Source: Rostratula benghalensis (lineage: Eukaryota; Chordata; Aves; Charadriiformes; Rostratulidae). Taken from it: DNA of 64,000 nt. Positions 53,591-64,000 of this stretch are shown one piece after another. Every line of letters begins with the position of its first letter. Position 1 is the first letter of the stretch. The position numbers were made by a program, and so were the translations under genes. Below the pieces are notes generated by a model, which was not told the origin of the DNA, made no database searches, and saw nothing but the letters and a program-made list of their open reading frames with translations. Where the stretch lies: assembly GCA_013399305.1 (NCBI GenBank), contig VXAI01000117.1:842356-906355 (forward strand), written 5' to 3'.

Positions 53591-56500
53591 GCTTTTTCAC
53601 TTTCAATTGATAACAAATGGACAGCACTGCTTCCAGGAGTAATGAATTCTCAGGAAAGAATGAAGAAAACAGAAAGAAAGTAAATATGAACTTACCCATG
53701 AAAGTAAAGTTTTTATCTAGATTTTTAAATCTAAATAGTGAGCAGATTTGTGCTGTGGGCATCTAATAACAATTATTTGCTATAAAACATTCTGCTGATT
53801 TCTAGCAAAATGCTTTGAACATTTATACACTATCAGCTACTAGGCTCCTGCCTTCAAGTACTTGCAGTCCAAGTCTGAGTCCAGGTATTGCTGGAGCTCT
53901 GAGCCCAATTTTTTCTTCTTAATTTACAGCTAATAACCTTGAAAGAACAAACACATTTAGGCAAATCACACACAGTTCAGAAATGGAGAATGCCTAAATG
54001 AGTTGTCCAAACAACTTGCTGCAAATTATTCACTCAGCTCTGACCGTACTGAGCAGCACTGTTCAGGCTTCATTCATGATTCTTTATGTGGTAGCCAACT
54101 CCCTTTTCCAATGACTATTTTGTTTTCCTCAGGGCCGTTACTTTTGCAGAGCCTGTTTACCAGACCCAAAAAGCAGAGGTCTAGTTACCTGGACAGTTCT
54201 GTCTGTGGATGCAGAGCTGAAGCACTCATTTTTGAATGTGCAAGTGTTTATATTTATTATCAAAGAAAAGGGAGAAAGGCAAGCTAGCGACTTGAACGTC
54301 TGATTTGGATCCATTATTTTTTGGCTTTTTTCCTTCCCTTTGTGGTCTTTGACAAGAGATTAAACCTCTCTCTCTACCTCAGTTTTGAGATTTCTGGAAA
54401 TACAGCAGTGCTGCTAGTAACTCTGTCAGTAAGCCTGAATTGCATTTCTCCCTCAAAGCAGAGATTAAATCTTTGTTATCTGTGAAAAACACACACTTCC
54501 TCAGAGTACCTGAGACAAATTCTGTGAAATATACAGTTGTTTGTGAAATATTCTAAAGATGTAAGGCAGTTAATATACAAATAATCACAATATGTAGCTA
54601 AATCAAACCAGACCACTGAAAATAAAAATGACCAGAGTGACTGTTACTTCCTAGGCAGGAGTAAAATAAATTACCTGGTTATTACAGAGATATATCCAGG
54701 GGTCCTAATCCTCTGATTTCCAAATCCCAAAGAGATGATGCAACAGGCCACTTTCTCCATGATCAGCAGGTTAGGCTGTCCAGAGAAGTGGACTAGGTTG
54801 TGGCTCTGCCCCCTTTCAGCTTCATCTCATGTGGTATGTTCCTCAACAGGAGTCTAACCAAGCGGAGAGCATCAGTCCCTAGGTCTGTGCTGGGCCATCA
54901 TTGCTGTAGGGTGTCTCTTCCTTCCCATGTGAGACGCAGTCTGATCTGCTGCACATCCTGATGGAACTGGTTTATTTGTTGCATATCCTTAATACTCTGC
55001 AGTCAAATCAAGTTACCTGGATTTTGTAAAATAATACTCTGGAAAAGGCCTCTGGGCCTCAAGTCGAGAAGACTGGTTAAAAGTCTATATTTCAATAAAA
55101 ATATACCTACTGTTTTTTCACATTATGCATCTTTAACGGTTCTGTAGATGTCCTTAAAATACTTCCCAAACCAACGTCAATGCTGAAGATGCAAAAGCCA
55201 CAATATCACATGTAGCTTAATTTAATTTTAAAGGAAAACAGATTTCTGGATGAAAAGAAATTTCTTACTGTAGAAAACTGTCACAGGTTGAACTACTCTC
55301 CTTGGGAAAGTTGTACATTTTTATTTCTCATGGTTTCTGTAGTCATGCAAACCTCTTGCATACTTTTAGCACAAGGAAGTAGAAAAGAACTCAAGATTTC
55401 CCAAATATGGACCAGTTCTTCCTATGGGCATCAGCAAAGGTTTCAAGTGAAGGCTACGTTTCAAAAAATTTCTTAAGCTGTTTCTGTCTAGACAAAGGTT
55501 TTCTTCAAAGCTTCTAAAGTGTATCATTATCAGACTTTGAAAGCAGACAATGACCCAACTTGTCACCCTGAGTATTAAAGTTTTAATAAAAATGTTGACT
55601 AGAAGGATTGTCTCCATGTGGGACAATTACTATTTACAAGAAAGGCAGATACTGATATCCTTAGGCAACTGTGCTACAGCTTTATCAAACTCCTGCAAAC
55701 CAAATGTGGACACTTTAATCTTTCTATCAAATGTGAAAAACCCACACATCTGAAGTCTTCCCTTCTTCTGACATTAAATTACAAATCCATTTTCTCCTTG
55801 ATATTATCAGCATTTTAAAGATGTGTAATCCTGGCCATAGGATTGCTTTTAATTCTCTAATAGCTATTTAGATTATTTCTTTGTAAAAGCCCATCCACAC
55901 TCCTTTCATGTTATATTACCCAGTGTCGATAACATGGCCAAAGAAAAACAGAAGGCACCATAGAAAAGTCATGTTCAGAGAGTAAAGCAACCAGGACAAA
56001 TTTATCTCACTGGACTAAAAGAATAGGGAACGTCCACACAAAAATAAAGAATCTTTGAAAACATTTGTCACTGGCATACTTGGCAAGAAGGCAAAACAAG
56101 ATCCAAAACATTTTGAAGAGAGACTTTCCAGTGGCACCAATAGGAAAGCCCTGCTGAAGTTAGCTGAGGTCAATCGCTATAGCTGAGCAAGGTTTTGGTA
56201 TGTCTATCAAAAATAGAGTGTAAGCAAATATAACTTCAGTGGGCGCTCATCACTAGTAACCGTTAGTGTATAGATAAATGGCCACAGAGTAAGAGGTAAA
56301 TTTGTTCCAGACACAAGGGTAGCAGCAAAATGGTAAGGCTGCCTTACTGGGAGCCCTGTAAACACAAGATGAGCAACACCCTCCATTGACCTGAAGGTGT
56401 GCTTGTAGGTAAAAATCTGTAAATGTTCACTTAGATATTTCCCACATGATTTTTACACATTTTTTTCTACCTCGCTATATGTCCACTGAAAGAGCAATGA

Positions 56501-57913
56501 AAAATTTCTCCACGTTGCCCTTGCTGGGAGAACAAACTAGAGGAGTAAAGTTGTAGCTAAAGGTAGGTGTCTCTCTCCATAGATAAGTGGATTTCCATAC
56601 AGTCAGTGGTGAGTCGAATACAGAGAGGGATCAATCTAGGATGCTGATGAAATGAGCACAGATTGCCAAGAATATTTGTTTGGAATTTACAGCAGTCTGA
56701 CAAAGTGGCACTGCTCAGGTGTCCCAGAGCTGGCTGAAAATGTTATGACTCAGCTAGCCTGATCCAAGACCCTGGAAACTCAACAGGAACCAGCAAGTTC
56801 ATTTAGTGTGCTCCGCAAGGGACTGGTAGTGCTTTTGGGGAGTGAAAGGGCCACCTTCTTTTCTGTCATCAGGGTGTCCTTTCCCCTGCCCGCTCATATC
56901 CACGTTGCAAGATTATTCCTCTGACCCTGAGGTCTGATCAGCATAGCAGGCACAGTGAGCTGGTGAAGCAGGGACTCAACATCTAGCAGTGCTTGGGTGG
57001 CAGTGGGGTTCTTGAGAGCCAGATGATGGCAGGGTGGGAGAAGGGCAATTGGTTCACTCTGGGAAGGAGATAAGGGGTGAGATGGGAGCTACCACTCACT
57101 TAAGAGTGGGATTCAAGAGGTGCAAGTATCCTTGAACTCTTGTATCACAAAAAAAAATTCTCATTTAAGAATCCAAGTCAAAAAAGTATGCCTGGGAAAA
57201 CACAGGGGGGCTTACCACAAAGGCTTCAAAGGAGCAAGTCTCTCACTGACATGAAATGAGCTTTTCTCACTGGATAAAGCCCTGTGTGAAAGTCATCTGG
57301 TGTCACACCCATGCTTGGCTATCATACTGGTTAAAACTTGTCCCTCCATGGCCTGAGCACACAGCATGCAGACAGGGTGCAACCAGCACCGCGGCAGCTC
57401 CTTGAGCATAGATGAAGGGTGTGGGTGGTTGCCTCTACCAGGCCTGAGGGTGAGATCAAGGATCTAGAGCTCTAGCCTGGCAGTGAGGTACAGCCTCGGA
57501 AGAAAATACCTTTGCTCAGGTGTAAACTGAGTTGAAAAATAATGAACAGCTAAAACCCTACTCAGAAATAGATAGTACCAGTATGAGCAGAGGCTGGGTT
57601 TACTGGATACACTTCAGAGGAAAAGCACAAGAAAAGGTTGGTTTAATTGGTTTGCCTTTATTTGTCCTGGCTTACACAGGAACCGTTCTTCCGTAAGAAA
57701 CACAGTACCTGCATTAGTACAAACTGGAAAGGCTGGGGCACCCTCAAGCCGACCTTGGAGCAAGGCTCTGCCTCTGTGCTTTTCCTGGGGAGAGCAGGAG
57801 CTTCATGCAGCCTTGCACCTTGCAAATCCAAGACAAAGCCCATTAGTAGTTTTTTGTCTGCTTTCCAATGGAAACAAAGCTTAGACTATGCTCTCTATGA
57901 GAAATATCCCATT

Positions 57914-58193
57914 TCACAGAATTATAGAACCATAGAATTGTCTAGGTTGGAAGGGACCTTTGAGATAACCTAGTCCAACTATCAACCTAACTCTGACGAA
58001 AAACAACCTATCACTTAACCACCTCACTGAGCACTATATGTCAACTTATCTTTTAAATACCTCCAGGGATGGTGCCTCAACCACTTCCTTGGGCAGCCCA
58101 TTCCAATACTTAATAACTCTTTCAGTGTAAAAAAAATTCCTTATATCCAACCTGAACCTCCCCTGGCACAATGTGAGGCCATTTCCTCGTGTC
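57914..58193 (-). mobile_element. CR1 LINE 3' fragment
   Basis: The plus strand starts cacagaattatagaaccata and includes tctaggttggaagggacctt and cctccagggatggtgcctca, ending in ...gtgaggccatttcctcgtgt. It is about 280 bp, reverse oriented, and closely related to the copy at 47275. Confidence 0.93.
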
Positions 58194-59983
58194 TAAAGGC
58201 TTTCCAAAAGCTTCTGAACCTTCAACTAATTTTAAGCCAAACACCATGGGAAGAGTCTCAAAATGTAAATAAACGTTCTTTTCTTTATGTTTTTGTTTGT
58301 TTGTTTGTTTTGGGGGGGTTTTGGTTTTTTTTCCCCTCAAAGCAGGACTTGGGCAGAGGTGCAGAGCCCAGATGAGAGCTTATGGCTCTGGATGATGAGC
58401 TATGGTGCTTCATGTTGGGTCAGATTCCTGTGCCACTCAACTATAACCCCATGGAGACTACAACCCCTGGGGTAGACATAGAAAACGGATAGTATATCTG
58501 CTCTTTAGCCACCTCCAGTCATAACTTGGTGTATTCATGTGAACTGAGGGGATTTGTCACGGTCAAAACACCCAGCTGGTGGCTGAAAACTCTGATTCAT
58601 TGCCACTACTGTCCCTAGTTATGTCTGAAGGGGCAAATAACCCTGAAATTGGGGGTTACAGGAGTGGGGAGCAGCCAGCAAGCCTGTATTTCACTCTGAG
58701 CTCCCTCACTGATTTTCAAAATCTTTGAACCAAGGCCTGTGGGACTCACTGTTGTTTGGGAATGATCCTGCATTTGCTGAAGCACCAAGAGTCAAGTCTA
58801 TGTTGTAGACCTAATTTTTTATCCATTAGGTTTTTGCAGGTGGAAGAAAATGAAAAGATATATTGGTACAGGCGATGTTTTTTTAGTCAGGCTAAAAAAA
58901 AAAGCTTAGGAGCCCACACATCTTTCTGCCAGTGTCCCCCCTTGGAAATTTTGTTTACCCCTTGACTCACTTCAGATACAACTGGAGATAGAGGTCTCAA
59001 ATACATGAGCTTCCTACACGGTCCACGAACACTGGTGGCATTGGAGTAGAAAGACATGTCCAATTAAAACTCACCAACGGGAAAGCCAACACTGAATTTT
59101 CTTTTAGCCTGCTTGATGGTCAGCAAGCCCACGGGCATCAGCCAGCCATCACCTGGCACACGTGCTTTGTAATCGTATAACATGCTGCCTCTTGTCTGTT
59201 CTGCTGGGGCCAGGGGATGAAAATATGACTATTTTGAGGGAGATTTGTGATTGGGAGGGGAAAGCCAAATAAATGAGTGGACTTTGAGAGGCTGAAGGGT
59301 TGAAAATGTGGGGAAGGTAGTGGGCAGTGATGCCTGGGGGCATATAACACAAATCCAAGCCAAGCTGCATTTGCTCTGCTGCTCACAAAGCACCTTGTTG
59401 GTCCCCATGGTGTTATTTTGATGCAGTGTGAATCTGGGCATACATAGCAGATTTTTGTGTTCCAGGGCTGTCAGCCATCAGCACTGAATCCTAACCAATC
59501 ACTTCCACCTGCACTGAGATCACAGAGAGAACAAGTAGTTACAAATAAATGGAATTTTCATATCTTTTATGTATTTGCTTTACTGCCAGCATTATGGTTG
59601 TTCTCTAGATGTAGTTTTTTAAATTTAAGAAGCACTGAAGAAGTCCCAGGCTCAGCTGCAGAGGGTTTATCCCAGGGGAACACTCATGCGGAGGTGATGT
59701 GTGCATCACCACACCCAGGGGCTTTAAAGCTCACTGGTGCTTAATGAATGAAACTGATAATGAACTGTGTAAGGTATAAATTAAATAAGCCAGATGTACA
59801 AACACAGGAGTGTGTGTTGTGGTGTTTGTGCATGGGAAAAGGAGGAAGGATGGCAGAGGGGAGGGAGAAAAGTGGTTTTGAAGTGTGGCACACTGCTTGA
59901 TATCAAATCAGCTGCGTGGCCAAAACAAGGGAAATAGGAAGGAATTAGGTATGACACTTTTGTGGAGGATTAATTCCTGGGGG

Positions 59984-60003
59984 AAAAAAAAAAAAAAAAA
60001 AAA
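59984..60003. repeat. Poly(A) tract
   Basis: About 20 consecutive A residues after a GGGGG run, with no retrotransposon body recognised upstream. Confidence 0.85.
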
Positions 60004-61775
60004 GACTTACAGATAATATATTTGCAGACAAACCCCTGTGGAGGTATAAAAAGGCTGTGAGATATTGCACAGCAGAAATGCTAAAGAGAGCAAGCAAAGC
60101 AGCAGCTCTCATGGACCAGGTCTTGGAGCCATTGGCAGGGCTGGAGAGAGGCATGACTCCCTCCCTAGCCCCACCACCTGCCAATATAGGTGTTTTCCAC
60201 CATTTAAAGTGCTTCCCTCGGTATACTTATCTCCCTCCACTGGTAGGGAAGAGTGCTCCTGCCCTCCCAACCTGAGTGCTGGCTTTGAATTTTCAGCCCA
60301 GGGCTGCCATGAACTTAGGGAGGACTCAGCTTTGCCTCTTGAGGGTTTGCTCACTTCAGGCATCCCTCACAAGCTTGGCCATGATCAGCTGCATCTGCTG
60401 TCTCTGTCATGAGGCAGAAATTAGAGGTGGGGCAGACTGGGCCTGAACTACAGGGTGGGCCTTAATCCTGAAAGAGCAAAACGGCATAGTGGGGAGAGTA
60501 AAAGGATCTCTGCACCAAGATGAGAGCTGGGATGAAGAGTCTGGAGCATGAACAAAAGCCAAGCACAGGAGGTGTCTCTCTTAAATGAGTACTTGCCCCA
60601 CTGGCACTGCTCTTTGTCCCTCCTCCTCCTCTGTCCCCCACACTGGGAGTCAGGAGTGCTGCTGGAAACCATGGGGACATTGCACTGGGCATTACAGGGG
60701 CAAGGGAGAGTGCTGGTTCTGTGAACGCGGACAATCCAACACGGTAATACATCTGTTAGAAAGAGGAATTGGAGAGCTCTAGGCTTGGTCGTGATGGAAA
60801 GCTTTACCAAGACCAGGACTATAGGAAGGGTTGTTCCCCACTTCTAGTTGGTTTTTGGGGTTTTTTTTTCAGAGTGTGGATATAGATTTACATCATAGTG
60901 ATAATGCCCACTTTCTTACCTTTTGCCATTCTCCATTGCTCCCCGTCATTCTCCTCTACTTCCTCCTGTCTGCCCCTGCAACTAGCTATTGCTATTAGGG
61001 GCAAGGATGTAGGGGCATGTCCTGGCTGCGTATTTTGTGTCCTCCTCATACAGCAGCCTGATTTTCACATCCCTTCTGATCACACTAAACACAACCCTTG
61101 AGGAAGAAGGACATACCTTGCAGCATCTGGGCAGGGCACTGCTTAATAAGCAAAATTTGAATTAAGAAAAAGAGCCCAACCCCTATCAGAAAAGAAGCAG
61201 CAATATGATTTTACCACCAACCATTGTGCAAAAATAGCTGAGACCACAGCATTTGCATGCTGGTGGATCTGTCTTCCTGCACCTCAGAAACACATCTCAT
61301 TAATCTGCCTACTATTGCTTCTCGTTCATCTTCTCTTGTTCATCGTTGTGAATTACCTCCAAGCATATTTCTTATCAAAGTGCTGAGCAGTTGTGAGCAG
61401 GCTGTGCTCTAGCTGGGGAGCAGAGAGGATGATTACAGTGTTCAGCCCACCTGCTGTCAGGAGCCGAGCAATAAACCCAGATTATTTCAGCCTCAGGTTT
61501 TCCCTCCTTTTCAACAGCAGCGTGGCCCTCCTCTTGCCTCTGTGCTGGGAACATCAGGAGATCCTGCCCCATCTCACTGCAAAATATTAACAAGCTGTGC
61601 CCCTGTACCACTTCACCAGGAAATGGTTGCAGCTGTGGCACTGCCATGAGCTCGCTGGGCTGCTTGTCCCTTGTGCGAGCGGAAGCACCTAAGTCCCCTG
61701 CACTTATAGATAAATCTGCCCTTGCACATTACCCAGCTCTGGTATTGCAGAGGTGGCACCTGAATATCTCATTGT

Positions 61776-61845
61776 ATTCCATTCCATTCCATTCCATTCC
61801 ATTCCATTCCATTCCATTCCATTCCATTCCATTCCATTCCATTCC
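61776..61845. repeat. (ATTCC)n pentanucleotide microsatellite
   Basis: Fourteen perfect ATTCC units. The unit matches the GGAAT motif seen in some vertebrate satellites and in heat-shock-factor-like nGGAAn arrays, but here it is a short isolated array. Confidence 0.95.
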
Positions 61846-64000
61846 CATAGATTACAGATACAGTGAGAGTGGTGGGGACAAAGAAATCTCTCTGTCAGGC
61901 TGTCATATCAGTGATGCCACCAGCATCCTCCTTGCTATCAGAACCCTTCTGCTGACTATTGCCAACTGTTGCTGAAGCCAGGGGAAAAACCATGAAAAGC
62001 CCTGCCCACATCCACCATTGCCTCCCTCAGTGCCCTGGCCCCAGCAATATGGTCCCAACATGGTTGGGTAATGCTGCATTCCTGGGTTTGGAGGAGCAAG
62101 GCTCCATGCAAGTGGTGGTGGCACATCTCAAGGGGCCTCTTAAGAAAGATCAAAGCCGAGTGCCTACAACACGCCAGCGTGACATACTGTACAAATGCGA
62201 GGCATTTCCCTCTCTTTATGTGCAGCGTGCTCCATAGTTTTGCATTTCACAGCACTATGAAAGCTTCAAGAGTTCCATTTACGTTAACAAGCCCATAAAG
62301 CATAAGGTTATTAAACATTGTTTATAGTGCCCTGTCTGAGCAGCTCATTCATTTACCAGCTGGTTTGTTTTCTACTAAAAGCAAGTTTCACAAGGGCACC
62401 AAGTTGTAGCTGCATGTGTTGGGGGAGTTTGTGTCAAAAGGACAAGAAAAACATCAGCACTACCATCACCACAGAATGCCTGAATTACTCAGTAGTAGGG
62501 ATGGTCAGTGTTTTTCAGAGGTGGATGAAATATCTTAGCTTTGCAATTGGAAAAAAAAAATTGTATTCAAACATTTTAAAATTTATTTTTGATGAAACTT
62601 TTTCAGCATTGGCGATTTTCTGCAAATTTCAGTGTAGTTTTCCTGAGGTCATTGTCTTAAAGAGAGCATTTTCACATTTGCGTCTTTGGTGAAAAAGTCA
62701 CAGCCTAGGTAATATCATCACCTAGTAATCACCACAAAACATAATCAAGTTATTGTGTATGTGGAGTGATGGGTATCAGGAGATATGGCAGAGTGGAGAT
62801 TGTCACCTAGAGTGAGGATTAGGTGAGAGCATCACCACCAGTATGGCGTTGCACAGAGCAGGAATTTGCTGAGAGCAGCTGGACAGGAACGGTTGGGAAA
62901 AAGGGGTTAATCTGAGTTTAAGGGAATGCCTGCTGTGCTGGGAAAGGATCACAAAGTTTTATCCACATGGGCCTACTGGGAAGGTGTCACTAAGAACACG
63001 TTCACAATCTCAGGGGCATTTTTTTTTCCCAAGAAGGAAGTCTAAAGTGGGTTTTCTGGCCAGACTTTCAATGGCTGAAGCACAGGGTAAGAAAAGCACC
63101 TCTAAGAAAGTCACCGGTGAATTTTCTTCACTGTTCCTAATTGGAAGAGATAAAGTTAGAGTTTAGTAATCAAGTCTGGCATGTGTTGGGGGAAGTGCAG
63201 GTGGGTCAAATGCCACAGAGAATCAATTACAGCAGGTGCCAGTGTTTGGGGACTGAGGGTTTTGGAGTATGGGGCAGGGCAGAGAGGCACCTCCTATCAA
63301 TGTCTGGTGTAAGATGTCACTCAGTTCTGACAATGGCAGTAGCAACCTGTGTCCAGGAATCATTGGGATGATGTATTTTGTTTTAGACCTGAAATAATTT
63401 TTACAGATAAGAAAATGTTTATTCTGTAAAACATTTTGGAAAACAAATCCAGCTGTACAGCTGGAAATGTACAGCTGAAAATACTGTAAACATGCAGGCA
63501 AAACGGAGGCAGCTTTGATTTTAATTTTTTCCTGAAAGCATTCCCCTCTTTTCAACTAGCCCTGACTTTTAATACTGAGAATAAAGTCCACAAACTTATG
63601 CTCAAATATTAACAGTGACTTGATTGCAACAATTAGTGAAGTGACTTGGCGGATCTGAAGGTTTAAGACATTCACACCATGAAAATTGTGATTAGAAATC
63701 CATTGAACTTAGAATTTTCTTGGAGAGGTTTCAGGAAAGTCAGTTTGTAAGGCAGAGTGAAAAAGCTCAAAAGATTTAGATAAGCAGTGAGATCCCTGGA
63801 AGATCAGATGCTATTTTCTTCTTCTGAGATTCCTTGGGATGGAACTCTTTGGAGAATAAGATAAAATTCCTGTAACTCTTCATTTCAGCCAGAATATATA
63901 TTTTTTAAAAAATACACGCAGGTGTTCCAAAGGGAAAGTATGTATAAGCTAGGCTAACAGTATGTTCTACCTCACATGTTATGGATGTGAGACAACACCA

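Larger units (their letters stand above)
53591..64000. other. Intergenic region downstream of ASCL4, no gene seen
   Basis: Contains one CR1 fragment (57914-58193), an ATTCC array (61776-61845), an A tract (59984-60003) and otherwise unrecognised sequence. Short open frames lack homology or splice support. Confidence 0.5.

Overview
This window reads as nuclear DNA of a bird. The evidence is multi-exon vertebrate genes with GT-AG introns, short introns, and many fragments of CR1, the dominant LINE family of birds. Some CR1 copies still encode the end of the reverse-transcriptase ORF, and several carry the typical 3' end. I cannot name the species. Three protein-coding genes are readable from start to stop, in the order PWP1 (+), PRDM4 (-), ASCL4 (+). 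Human chromosome 12q23 has the same neighbourhood, so this is a conserved block.

Layout: 1-4500 is intergenic, with a long TTCC microsatellite and one CR1. A CpG-island promoter at about 4560-5300 drives PWP1. Its 15 coding exons (4909-23434) join in frame into a 487-residue WD40 protein. About 3 kb of tail-to-tail intergenic sequence and UTR follows. PRDM4 runs on the minus strand: ten coding exons (26399-42574) join in frame into a 796-residue PR-domain zinc-finger protein. A 5' exon ending at 44194 lies inside a second CpG island (about 43880-44930). From 44.9 to 51.4 kb I see only CR1 fragments and unrecognised sequence. ASCL4 is a single-exon proneural-type bHLH gene at 51630-52196, with a TATA-like box about 230 bp upstream and a 19-base A tract just before its start codon. 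From 52.2 kb to the end I see no gene, only one CR1 fragment, an ATTCC pentanucleotide array and A-rich tracts.

Function: PWP1 is a nuclear/nucleolar WD40 protein linked to ribosome biogenesis and growth control. PRDM4 is a DNA-binding PR-domain transcription factor linked to neurotrophin-receptor signalling and cell-cycle control. ASCL4 is a tissue-specific class II bHLH factor. They do not form an operon-like pathway; their adjacency is ancestral synteny. PWP1 and PRDM4 are convergent, and PRDM4 and ASCL4 are divergent with a gap of about 7 kb.

I did not find an undescribed system such as a CRISPR array, novel RNA or exotic mobile element. The observations most worth checking are gene-structural. 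They include a 21-nt tandem splice acceptor at the start of the PRDM4 PR domain and an apparent change of PRDM4 start codon with an overlapping uORF. PWP1 has an in-frame, arginine-rich upstream extension and a tiny G-quadruplex-prone intron 1. ASCL4 has a poly(A) leader.
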